Below are positions 1 through 8,296 of a stretch of 64,000 nt of DNA, in pieces. The stretch lies in the NCBI RefSeq assembly GCF_007746795.1, contig NZ_CP036343.1:4811357-4875356 (forward strand), written 5' to 3'. Within the stretch, counting starts at the first letter, position 1. Every line of letters begins with the position of its first letter. Origin of the DNA: Gimesia algae. Lineage in GTDB: Bacteria; Planctomycetota; Planctomycetia; Planctomycetales; Planctomycetaceae. Below the pieces are notes generated by a model. It made no database searches. It was not told the origin of the DNA and was given only the letters and a program-made list of their open reading frames with translations. Both the position numbers and the translations under genes were made by a program.

Positions 1-1
1 G

Positions 2-340
2 TATTTCCTGGGGATCCTGTTCACCATCATCCTGCTCCTTGCGCTGATTCATTTAATTCAGTTGTCGCATTGGGGAACGAAATCCATTGTAATCGAACGG
101 CTGCCACATCTCCCCTACGAATATCAGGTTGATATCAATCAGGCAACCTGGGTGGAGTTTGCTCAACTTGAGGGTATCGGCCCTTCTCTGGGAAAACGGA
201 TTGTAGCCTACCGGGAAGCCAATGGTCCCTTCGCTTCCCTCGATGACTTGAAAAACGTCAACGGAATCGGCGAAAAGAAACTGAACGCCAACCGGAAACA
301 CCTGATTTTGGATTCCACCTTGAAGACCTCAATCCATTGA
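2..340 (+). CDS. ComEA-like helix-hairpin-helix protein, 5' truncated by window edge
   Basis: The open frame enters from the left edge. Before the first possible internal start (TTG at 62) it encodes a hydrophobic stretch (YFLGILFTIILLLALIHLIQ), so the visible part is a membrane anchor followed by a soluble domain. That domain has 'VDINQATWVEF' and two helix-hairpin-helix units, 'LEGIGPSLGKRIVAYR' and 'VNGIGEKKL', typical of the ComEA/T2SK HhH fold that binds double-stranded DNA. In competent bacteria ComEA captures DNA at the cell surface; whether this protein serves uptake is inference. The true start lies outside the window. Confidence 0.85.
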   Translation, partial: YFLGILFTIILLLALIHLIQLSHWGTKSIVIERLPHLPYEYQVDINQATWVEFAQLEGIGPSLGKRIVAYREANGPFASLDDLKNVNGIGEKKLNANRKHLILDSTLKTSIH

Positions 341-560
341 GGTCTGGTTGCGTTCAGGCTTGTACAGCCTCTGAAAGCTGAAGACTGCTGATTCCCTGTT
401 AAAAACAGCAGTTTTTCAATATCTTTGCCGCTCCCGTTCTGAAGTCAGTTGATTCCATACCCGAATCACGGTTGAATAGTCTGTTCAATCATTGATTCAG
501 ATCCAGTCTTTCTGGCTGATCTTGCCCGAAATAGCGTTTCATCTAAAGGGTTTACTTCTT

Positions 561-866
561 ATGGCAGGTTTTGATCATGGCTCCCATGAGCCAGATGAAC
601 AGGAGAGTCTTGAGACCATTTCGCGAAACACGCGTCTGGGTCTCAAACTCTTCGTAGTCTATCTGGTGTTGTATGGTGGATTTGTATTTCTAAATACGTT
701 TTCGCCTGCCCAGATGGAAGTGGTCGTCTTTGCCGGCTTGAACCTGGCCATCGTCTATGGTTTCACCCTGATTATTGCCGCGTTTCTGCTGGCCCTGATT
801 TATGGCTGGTTGTGCCGCAATGAGATTAACTCCCCGTCTGCAGATAATGGGGAGGCAAAATCATGA
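561..866 (+). CDS. DUF485 family small membrane protein
   Basis: About 101 residues from ATG 561, preceded by AAAGGG at 545-550. Two hydrophobic segments (LKLFVVYLVLYGGFVFL and a second around LAIVYGFTLIIAAFLLALIYG) are joined by a short loop with the N-terminus inside, the DUF485 (YjcH-like) layout. DUF485 genes commonly precede acetate/cation symporters, and here the stop overlaps the symporter start by 4 bp (ATGA at 863-866), so the two are very probably translated together. Its job is probably to assist or modulate the permease; the family has no established enzymatic activity. An upstream in-frame start at 492 is less likely because it lacks a good ribosome site. Confidence 0.85.
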   Translation: MAGFDHGSHEPDEQESLETISRNTRLGLKLFVVYLVLYGGFVFLNTFSPAQMEVVVFAGLNLAIVYGFTLIIAAFLLALIYGWLCRNEINSPSADNGEAKS

Positions 867-2818
867 TTTATGAACCATCACTAATGGCCGTTTTAATCTT
901 CGGTGCCATCGTCGCTGTAACCCTCGGACTCAGTTTCTGGCTGGGCGCCAAAGCCAAATCGGCAAAAGGCTACTTCGCCGCTGGTGGAGGCATCCACTGG
1001 TTTGTGAACGGGGTTGCCTTTGCCGGCGACTACCTGTCAGCCGCTTCATTCCTGGGTATCTGCGGCATGATTGCCTTTTATGGATACGATGGGTTCCTGT
1101 ATTCCATCGGATATCTGGCAGGCTGGATCGTGGCTTTGTTCGTGATTGCAGAACCACTCAAACGTATGGGCCGATTTACCTTCGCCGACGCGCTCGACAG
1201 TAAATTTCAATCTCGAGGTATCAAGCTGGCTGCTGCCATCAGTACTCTGGTAGTCAGTATTTTCTACTTGATTCCCCAGATGGTCGGCGCCGGCGCACTG
1301 ATTACCCCTCTGCTTGGATTCCCGCACTACGTCGGCGTATTGATGGTCGGGACCATCGTCATTCTGATCGTCGTGACAGCAGGCATGGTCAGTACAACCT
1401 ACGTGCAGTTTTTGAAAGGCTCATTGCTCGTCATCTTCAGCACTATTCTCACCGTTCTGATTCTGCAGCGTGGTCTTTCCACCGAACCAGTGAACGATGG
1501 TAAAACAACTCACCAGTTCCAGATCCTGGGCCCCGCTGCGGTGAATGATCTTCAGCAATGGAGATCAGAATTGAAACTCACCGATCAGGACAATCTGACT
1601 CCCCTCGATCAGGGAGCCTGGGCGAAAAAAGGATTCCTGCGACTGATACAGGACGGCAAAACATCTTATTGGAAGATTTCTGAAAATGAAGAACAGCAGT
1701 ATTTTCTTTCCGAAACCCAATACAAACTGACCACATCCCAGGGCGCTGTCATCATCAATGGCTTGCCACAGGGTACAGGCGAAGGAGAAACCGATTTCTA
1801 TCCCGTCGGTCGCGTCAGCAAACTGCCCGGCGATAAAACAGAGACGGGTCCGCTGGGACTGACCAGTTTTTTAAGTACCATTCGCGAAAGCGAAATCATC
1901 CTCTGGGGGTCTGAATCCATTAAAGAAGAGGATGGTTCAGCGTTGACGATTTATTTTCCTCAACCCACGTCGGGTGAAAAAGTTCTCAGTCCCGGTAACC
2001 ATCCTAAATTTGCCGGTATCCGTGGTGATAAATTCTCCGAAAAACTCAACTTCCTCTCATTGATGCTGGCTCTCTTTTGTGGAACCGCATCGCTGCCACA
2101 CATTCTGATCCGTTACTACACCGTGAAGGATCAGGCCAGTGCCCGGAAAAGTACAATCGTCGGCATCGGCAGTATTGGTTACTTCTATATCTTAACCCTG
2201 TTTATGGGGCTGGGAGCCATGACCAGTGGCGCCATGGACGTGACCAACTCTAATATGGCTGCTCCCCTGCTCGCAAAGAGTATCGGCGACTGGCTGTTCG
2301 CCATTATCTCCGCGATTGCCTTCACCACAGTACTCGGAACTGTCAGCGGTCTGATTATCGCTTCCAGTGGCGCAGTCGTGCACGATCTGATGTCGAGCTT
2401 TCTGAAAATCGAAATGAATGATTTCGCTAAAGTGCGCATCGCCAAGATTGCATCAGTCGTCGTAGGTGTGATTGCCATCATTCTGGGTATCCTGTTTGAA
2501 AAGTTTAATGTGAACTACCTGGTTGGCTGGGCCTTCAGCGTGGCCGCGTCCGCGAATCTGCCGGCACTGGTGATGCTGCTCTTCTGGCCTAAAACGACCA
2601 AGCAGGGAATTACCGTCGCGATCTTCACCGGGATGATCACTTCACTGGGTTGGATCCTGTTGAGTGCCGACTCGTATAAAGGCATCTATGGATGGGAACC
2701 TGCAGATGCGATCGTTCCCTTCAGTCAACCTGGACTGGTGACCATACCGCTGGGCTTCATTGTTCTGATCGTCGTCTCATTAATGACGCAGCCCAAATCA
2801 CAGGAGTCAGTCAATTGA
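863..2818 (+). CDS. Sodium:solute symporter, ActP (acetate permease)-like, with large extra loop
   Basis: A 651-residue polytopic inner-membrane transporter of the SSS family. N-terminal motifs such as 'SAKGYFAAGGGIHWFVNG' and 'GDYLSAASFLG' match the cation/acetate symporter branch, and the DUF485 partner immediately upstream supports this. Hydrophobic segments fill residues 8-200 and again from about 395 to 645. Between them lies a hydrophilic stretch (about 204-392) far longer than the loop in ActP, which is near 550 residues in total. ATG 863 overlaps the upstream stop, and GGAGG at 851-855 is the ribosome site. Substrate is probably a short-chain monocarboxylate, inferred from family and partner only. 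Confidence 0.87.
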   Translation: MIYEPSLMAVLIFGAIVAVTLGLSFWLGAKAKSAKGYFAAGGGIHWFVNGVAFAGDYLSAASFLGICGMIAFYGYDGFLYSIGYLAGWIVALFVIAEPLKRMGRFTFADALDSKFQSRGIKLAAAISTLVVSIFYLIPQMVGAGALITPLLGFPHYVGVLMVGTIVILIVVTAGMVSTTYVQFLKGSLLVIFSTILTVLILQRGLSTEPVNDGKTTHQFQILGPAAVNDLQQWRSELKLTDQDNLTPLDQGAWAKKGFLRLIQDGKTSYWKISENEEQQYFLSETQYKLTTSQGAVIINGLPQGTGEGETDFYPVGRVSKLPGDKTETGPLGLTSFLSTIRESEIILWGSESIKEEDGSALTIYFPQPTSGEKVLSPGNHPKFAGIRGDKFSEKLNFLSLMLALFCGTASLPHILIRYYTVKDQASARKSTIVGIGSIGYFYILTLFMGLGAMTSGAMDVTNSNMAAPLLAKSIGDWLFAIISAIAFTTVLGTVSGLIIASSGAVVHDLMSSFLKIEMNDFAKVRIAKIASVVVGVIAIILGILFEKFNVNYLVGWAFSVAASANLPALVMLLFWPKTTKQGITVAIFTGMITSLGWILLSADSYKGIYGWEPADAIVPFSQPGLVTIPLGFIVLIVVSLMTQPKSQESVN

Positions 2819-3258
2819 CAGAACAACCACATGAACCAGAACAGGAATGGCTCACGGCAACTGCTATGGAGGATGAATACTCAGTCCTCTTTCGCCTCCT
2901 GCCGGAAATCCCACAGGATATCAGCACGGCTGATTTTCCCGCCCGGGTTGAAATCATCTGGTCGTACACATCGCCCAACGCTACAGGCATGCCAGGTCCG
3001 GAAGATCAGCAGCAGATGAATCAGTTTGAAGAACAACTGGTCGAGATCTGGCTGAAAACAGGCTTGGGACACCTTACCATGTTGATCACCGGAAACCAGA
3101 TCTGTGAATGGCAGTGGTATCTGCGTGATGCGGAGCTGGCGCTGCAGGTATTGAACGAGGCACTTGCTGACGCAGCACCACTGCCGATCGAGTTCCATAC
3201 GGAAGCCGATCCCGACTGGTACGCCTACTCAAACTTCATGGAACAGGTCACCGCCTGA
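2815..3258 (+). CDS. DUF695-like cytoplasmic protein
   Basis: An acidic soluble protein of about 147 residues with no signal peptide or membrane segment. Tyr/Trp-rich blocks such as 'CEWQWYLRD' and 'DPDWYAYSNFMEQV' near the C-terminus recall DUF695 proteins, whose function is unknown. The favoured start is TTG 2815, with AGGAG at 2802-2806 about 8 bases upstream; it overlaps the symporter stop (TGA 2816-2818), which suggests translational coupling. ATG 2866 is the alternative start. The tight linkage implies co-expression with the symporter, but a functional link is not shown. Confidence 0.75.
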   Translation: MTEQPHEPEQEWLTATAMEDEYSVLFRLLPEIPQDISTADFPARVEIIWSYTSPNATGMPGPEDQQQMNQFEEQLVEIWLKTGLGHLTMLITGNQICEWQWYLRDAELALQVLNEALADAAPLPIEFHTEADPDWYAYSNFMEQVTA

Positions 3259-3265
3259 TCAGAAT

Positions 3266-4183
3266 TCAGGCTCCCTTTTCTGTCTGATTACCGAAGCGAT
3301 CCAGGATTTCGTTGACAGTTGAACGAATGGTGATACACAGACCATCCAGATCAAGGTCGTCTTCGTCCAGCCCGAACGGTTCTTCCACGGAGTGCGCAAT
3401 TACTTCAATCCCGATCATGAAGTAAGCCATGATCACCGTCAAAGGCACTGTCCAGAATTCGAAGTCATCGACCAGTCCCCAGGGAAGTGTACACAGATAA
3501 AGCGTAATACAGTGTCGCACGAACAGACGATACGAAGGAGAAAGCCGCGTTCTGCGGATTCGCTCACATCCACCACAAATTTCCATCAACTCCCGTACCT
3601 CGGTATCAATGATTCGCATTTCGTCGCCGTCAATCAGACCGGATCGTTTCCAGCCAATCACGCGGCGATAAATCAGGTCAGCGATATAAGCCGGTATATG
3701 CCGTGGCGGAGGATCGATCTGTTCGAGTTCCGGGAACATATCGAAGTCATCATCTTCACGCAGGTGATCGCGTAATGCTTCTGGAAAAGCCACGATCATT
3801 CCTGCCAGTACCCGCAATTCTTCGCGGTCAAAATTGGTGAATTCCCGAAATTTAATTGCCATGTTACGAGTTACATTAACCAGGCGTCCCCACAACTTGC
3901 GGGCTTCCCACCAGCGGGAATAAGAACTGTTCGTCCGAAACACCAGCAAAAGTCCGAGTACCAGCCCGAGGATTCCGTGCAGACTCGATGACAGATCACC
4001 AAACTTGTGAATATCTTCACTCAGCGTCTCGGACAGACCAAAATCATGTAACCACCCCGGGTTCTCTTTGATCACAGGGATCAGACTGTAAACGCCGACC
4101 AGGCCGGCATAGAGAGAAATACGTCCAAGTGTTCCCAGTTTCTTCTCGATAAACGTGAGATTCAATTCTGGATCAGCTGCCAT
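3266..4183 (-). CDS. Bestrophin-like (UPF0187/YneE family) anion channel
   Basis: 305 residues. The N-terminal half has membrane segments (around LYAGLVGVYSLI and LHGILGLVLGLLLVF) followed by the family hallmark 'RTNSSYSRWWEARKLWGRLVNVTRN'-like block, given here in part: RTNSSYSRWWEARKLWG. A second hydrophobic pair occurs near residues 220-255 (FVRHCITLYLCTLPWGL, VPLTVIMAYFMIGIEVI), and the C-terminus ends 'EEPFGLDEDDLDLDGLC', a conserved acidic region. Bacterial bestrophins form pentameric ion channels in the inner membrane. It converges on the DUF695-like gene with only 7 bases between stops, and no terminator is visible there. Confidence 0.88.
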   Translation of the reverse strand: MAADPELNLTFIEKKLGTLGRISLYAGLVGVYSLIPVIKENPGWLHDFGLSETLSEDIHKFGDLSSSLHGILGLVLGLLLVFRTNSSYSRWWEARKLWGRLVNVTRNMAIKFREFTNFDREELRVLAGMIVAFPEALRDHLREDDDFDMFPELEQIDPPPRHIPAYIADLIYRRVIGWKRSGLIDGDEMRIIDTEVRELMEICGGCERIRRTRLSPSYRLFVRHCITLYLCTLPWGLVDDFEFWTVPLTVIMAYFMIGIEVIAHSVEEPFGLDEDDLDLDGLCITIRSTVNEILDRFGNQTEKGA

Positions 4184-4254
4184 AAAACCAAAAACCCTGC
4201 ATTAAAACCAGACAAACTTATCCTGTCAGTTCGCTTCAAATAATTACAGGGACT

Positions 4255-5475
4255 CTAGTTTTTTCGCTCTAATAATACAACTGAAGTATCATCATGCCTG
4301 CCAGATCCGTCTGTAAAAGCATTGGAATCTCGAAACAGATTTTCGAGCGACTGTTCCAGATTCACGCTCCGCGATGACTGCAATGATTGCATGATTCCGG
4401 GAATTCCAAATTCGCCAAATGACTCTTTTTCGCCGGGAAATGCTTCTGCCAGGCCATCCGTAAAAATCAGCAGGCGACTGTCAGGCGGGACAAAAGATGT
4501 GTGAATATCATATTCTGCATCAGCTACGATTCCCAGTGGCAGTCCCCCATCGTTGATGGTCCCCAATTCGTGAACCTGATTGGTTTCCAGTTCTTGAATC
4601 ATCGGTATTGGTGCACCGGCGGAAGTCCATTGAAATTCATTGGTCTTGGAATTCAAGATCCCGTAGAGCAGCGTGATAAAACCTCCATCATCATTTACGA
4701 TGGCCTGATTACATAATCGGTTATTCACATCCTTCACGAAGGCAGCCGTATCCAGATATTTGTTGGAACGAATCATTCCCACCAGCGTATGCATGGTCAT
4801 GATCGACATGCAGGCTTTCATGCCATGCCCCGAAGCATCGCCAACCAGTAATACCAGATTATCATCATCCAGCATAAAGACATCGTAATAATCCCCTCCT
4901 GCCAATGTCACAGGCTGACCACCGAACACACGAATCTGTGAAGATTCATACCGCGCGGTGACATCAAACCGGTCGGGTGAGATCAGGTTCGTCGGGATAA
5001 TTGATTCCTGCAGTTTACGTACGGACTCCACTTCTTCGCGCAGGCGTTCCGCCACAAAACGTTCGCGTTCCGCGCGGACTGAATCGACTACGCTCTGTAA
5101 TGTGGTTTCCAGCAGGAACATGAAGTCCCCGCCTTCATCGCGGATAATGTAAGCCCGCATGCCCGCCGTTAAGAAGCGGGCGACGTGAAAGGTTCCCTGT
5201 GTGGGACACGCTCCTACAACGGGGGTATCCAGATGCTTCTGCCGTATCTGCTCAAAATGATCAAAGGCGGTTTGCGGATCCGGTGACATGATCGACATCA
5301 GAATGATGTCCCAGTCATGCTGCTCGAGCACCTGCGACATGAAGTCTTCAGGTGTCGCACAGATTATCAGTTCATTTTCACTCACTCCCAGATACAGAGA
5401 TATGAGTTCGCATTCATCGGGATTATCCCACCCAATCAGAATTCGCATATGTGGCCCCATTAAAATCGAATTCAT
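4255..5475 (-). CDS. SpoIIE/PP2C-type serine phosphatase with degenerate N-terminal receiver domain
   Basis: 406 residues from ATG 5475; ATG 5448 (MRILIGWD), preceded by GGGG, is an equally plausible start. Residues 10-125 look like a receiver fold, but at the phospho-accepting site the motif reads 'DIILMSIMSP' with Ser61 in place of Asp, and 'AYIIRDEG' replaces the usual Lys-Pro. A coiled-coil linker (128-160) leads to a PP2C/SpoIIE phosphatase with metal-binding motifs 'GGDYYDVF' (193-200), 'GDASGHGM' (212-219), 'FTDGLAEA' and 'DDTSVVLLERKN' at the end. RsbU/SpoIIE-type phosphatases control partner-switching anti-sigma pathways; no anti-anti-sigma factor is nearby, so the target is unknown. 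Confidence 0.88.
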   Translation of the reverse strand: MNSILMGPHMRILIGWDNPDECELISLYLGVSENELIICATPEDFMSQVLEQHDWDIILMSIMSPDPQTAFDHFEQIRQKHLDTPVVGACPTQGTFHVARFLTAGMRAYIIRDEGGDFMFLLETTLQSVVDSVRAERERFVAERLREEVESVRKLQESIIPTNLISPDRFDVTARYESSQIRVFGGQPVTLAGGDYYDVFMLDDDNLVLLVGDASGHGMKACMSIMTMHTLVGMIRSNKYLDTAAFVKDVNNRLCNQAIVNDDGGFITLLYGILNSKTNEFQWTSAGAPIPMIQELETNQVHELGTINDGGLPLGIVADAEYDIHTSFVPPDSRLLIFTDGLAEAFPGEKESFGEFGIPGIMQSLQSSRSVNLEQSLENLFRDSNAFTDGSGRHDDTSVVLLERKN

Positions 5476-6591
5476 AATAAATTAACTGATCTATCATATA
5501 ATTTTTATCATCAGATATCGACACAAATTACCGGCAACAATGTGTTTAGAGAGAGATAACTCATTCAAATCAACAGCTGTGTACATTCTCATATCAACAG
5601 AGATTCACTCACAATCTGCTCCCTCCGAATGCTGAAAATACTGAACTTGATCCTCCCGCGCCGTGGTGCAAACTACGACGTTGTGAGTCGCGCGCGTGTA
5701 CCGCATTTGCAGGTGATCATCAGGAACCGGGCTCAGATCAACACGATCAAAGCCACTGGTTTCAGCACGATTTTCCCAGTCAGTGCTCAAAAGTCATCTG
5801 CGGGTCGACACAAGTCGGATTACTTCACCAGACTGTGGGCACAAATCAGCATGATACCATAGCACTTCACACTGGTCTCGCCACCTGCTTTTATGAGTCA
5901 GTCTTGACGGTCTGGTGTCTCTGACGAGAATGGCGACATTGAAACAATTGGAAGAATCATAAATCAGGGGAACACTCCAGCTTCTATTCAAAACGGTTCG
6001 TACAGGCGGACCTCCGCGCCCCCGTTTCCTGTTTCCTGCACAGTCCCGTTTCCCCTTGGATTTTACCTGAAGTCATTTCGAGTCGTGAGATGAACACGCT
6101 GCAGTGATACACTACGATCCCTTAGAGATAGTAAGCATTCATTTTGAATTTTTGAAAATTCCAACCTGCGGCGCGTCACTCTGAGCTGGATGCCGACGAC
6201 CAGCGAATCGCCGAAACTCACAGGCAATATCAGAATCCTGACGAGCTGACATGAATAAATCAGTTTCACTAAAGAACTCAGAATTCTCCGAAAAGCCTGT
6301 CGGCTCATTGACTCTCTCCAAACCCGGAAGTGATAATTGATAACAGGAAAGCCTGTCAGAGAAAATCGCTCCTGCAAGCTTCCCTCATTCAATGACTTCC
6401 CCTTTCTACCAGTTAACTGCCATTTTTTTTCTGATTTATGAATCATGCAGCAATCACCGCATGCTGCCCCATCAGAGTCACTACCAGAATACGCTGACAG
6501 CTTGCTGCAGGAGACGGAAAGTAACAGAGTAAAAGACAATTAATGTACTTCGCATAACAGGCTCACCCTGATTGCCATAATACCGTTCCCA
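5476..6591. other. Gene-poor intergenic region, about 1.1 kb
   Basis: No convincing gene is visible. On the minus strand between 5605 and 5991 one frame, broken by an in-frame TGA at 5794-5796, encodes 'DDHLQMRYTRATHNVVVC', which resembles the last conserved motif of UvrD/Rep-type helicases (Y-x-A-x-TRA-x-H). It may be the decayed 3' end of such a gene, but the match is short. A 158-codon minus-strand frame at 6063-6539 has no recognisable motif and a composition unlike the neighbours. The region also must hold the promoters for the divergent phosphatase (minus) and sulfatase (plus); no clear -35/-10 pair stood out. Confidence 0.5.
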
Positions 6592-8262
6592 ATGCGGACG
6601 CTCTCGCAAAGGACCAATCGAATCATCATGCACCAGAATCGAAAGTCACATCATGCAACCCGCCGCCGGAATCGGCCTGGTTTGCTGCTCCTGCTTGGCC
6701 TGCTTTTACCCTGTGTATGGGTAGCACCTTGTGCGGCTGAGCCCCCCAACATCGTCCTGATCATGGCCGACGACCTCGGATTTTCAGACCTGGGTTGCTA
6801 CGGTTCGGAAATCCGGACTCCCCATCTGGACCAGTTGGCGAAAGACGGCCTGCGATTCTCTCAATTTTATAATGCCGGTCGCTGCTGCCCCACGCGTGCT
6901 TCCCTGATGACGGGCCTGTATCCACATCAGTCGGGTATGGGCTGGATGAACCGAAACGACAAACTGCCCGGCTATCAGGGTGAACTGAACGAACACTGTG
7001 CCAGCATTCCCCAGGTCCTTTCGCCAGCAGGCTACCAGTGCTATCACGTCGGCAAATGGCATTTGACGTATCGCATGAAAGAATCCAACGAAAACTGGCC
7101 GCTGGGACGAGGCTTCACCCGCGCCTATGGCACCGGGGGAGGTGGAAACTATTTTGCTCCCCGACCACTTTATGAAGACAATCAGCATATCAAGCCTCCG
7201 CAGCAGGACTACTACGTCACCGATGCCTTCAGCCAGCGCGCAGTCGATTGCCTGAAAGATCATGCACAAAAACAGCTGCAACAACCCTTCTTTATGTACC
7301 TCGCTTATACGGCTCCGCATTTTCCGCTCCATGCCTGGCCCGCAGATATCGCAGGCTATCGAGGAAACTATCTGAAAGGCTGGGATCAACTCCGCAAACA
7401 GCGCCATCAGAAAATGCAGGAGTTCGGACTAATCAACAGCCCGCTCTCCCCGCGCGACCCCGATGCCAAAGCGTGGGAATCACTCTCGAAAAAGGAACAG
7501 CAGGAATGGGATCTGCGGATGTCCGTCTACGCCGCCATGATCACCAGCATGGATCGAGGCATCGGACAGGTACTCAAACAGCTGGATGAGATGGATGCTG
7601 CGGACAATACCCTGGTGCTCTTTCTGTCTGATAACGGTGCCAGTGCCGAGTACATCGATCGCGGACACCAGCCAGGCGCAGTCACAGGCACACGCGAATC
7701 CTTCCGCTGTGCCGAAGTCGGCTGGGCCAATACCAGCAACACCCCGTTCCGCTTCCATAAAATGTGGATGCATGAAGGGGGCATTTCAACACCCCTGATT
7801 GCCCGCTGGCCTCTTCAAATCAAACAGACTGGTGATTGGACACGACAGACCGGACACGTCATTGATCTGCTGGCCACCTTTGTTGACATTACCAAAGCGG
7901 AATATCCCAGGACGCGCAACGGTAAACAGATTACTCCGCTGGCAGGCAAGAGTCTGTTGCCCACTTTTCAGCATCCGGAACAGACAAAACCACGCACACT
8001 CTTCTGGGAGCATGAAGGCAACCAAGCCATTCACCAGGGAAACTGGAAACTGGTTAAAGAACATCAGCATGACTGGGAACTTTACGATCTGAGCCAGGAT
8101 CGCAGTGAACTGCATAATCTGGCAAAATCACAACCGGAGCGCGCTGCCTCCCTCGCAGATACCTGGCAGACCTGGGCTGAAAAAGTGGGAGTCGTCCCCT
8201 GGGAGCAACTGCCGGCTCCGGGATATCGTAGCAAGGGTCCCGATTTTTATCGTAAAAAGTAA
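6592..8262 (+). CDS. Secreted sulfatase (arylsulfatase family)
   Basis: 556 residues if started at ATG 6592; ATG 6628 (MHQNRKSHHATRRRNR) gives a more usual signal peptide, with a basic n-region, the hydrophobic core GLLLLLGLLLPCVWVA and cleavage near ALA-like 'PCAAEPP'. The mature protein opens with the metal-binding motif 'NIVLIMADDLGFSDLGCYG' and carries the C-x-P-x-R sulfatase signature in 'RCCPTRASLMTG', where the Cys before PTR is converted to formylglycine. 'HVGKWHL' and 'LFLSDNGAS' supply further active-site residues. It hydrolyses sulfate esters, probably of algal polysaccharides. Only 34 bp separate it from the next sulfatase, so the pair is probably one operon. Confidence 0.93.
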   Translation: MRTLSQRTNRIIMHQNRKSHHATRRRNRPGLLLLLGLLLPCVWVAPCAAEPPNIVLIMADDLGFSDLGCYGSEIRTPHLDQLAKDGLRFSQFYNAGRCCPTRASLMTGLYPHQSGMGWMNRNDKLPGYQGELNEHCASIPQVLSPAGYQCYHVGKWHLTYRMKESNENWPLGRGFTRAYGTGGGGNYFAPRPLYEDNQHIKPPQQDYYVTDAFSQRAVDCLKDHAQKQLQQPFFMYLAYTAPHFPLHAWPADIAGYRGNYLKGWDQLRKQRHQKMQEFGLINSPLSPRDPDAKAWESLSKKEQQEWDLRMSVYAAMITSMDRGIGQVLKQLDEMDAADNTLVLFLSDNGASAEYIDRGHQPGAVTGTRESFRCAEVGWANTSNTPFRFHKMWMHEGGISTPLIARWPLQIKQTGDWTRQTGHVIDLLATFVDITKAEYPRTRNGKQITPLAGKSLLPTFQHPEQTKPRTLFWEHEGNQAIHQGNWKLVKEHQHDWELYDLSQDRSELHNLAKSQPERAASLADTWQTWAEKVGVVPWEQLPAPGYRSKGPDFYRKK

Positions 8263-8296
8263 ACCACGCATCTCGTCGCTTTGGGAGGATCATTAT

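Noticed and set aside
6063..6539. 158-codon minus-strand frame
   Set aside because: No motif, odd composition rich in Ser, Arg and Cys, no ribosome site, and it lies in a gap with other broken frames; more likely chance.
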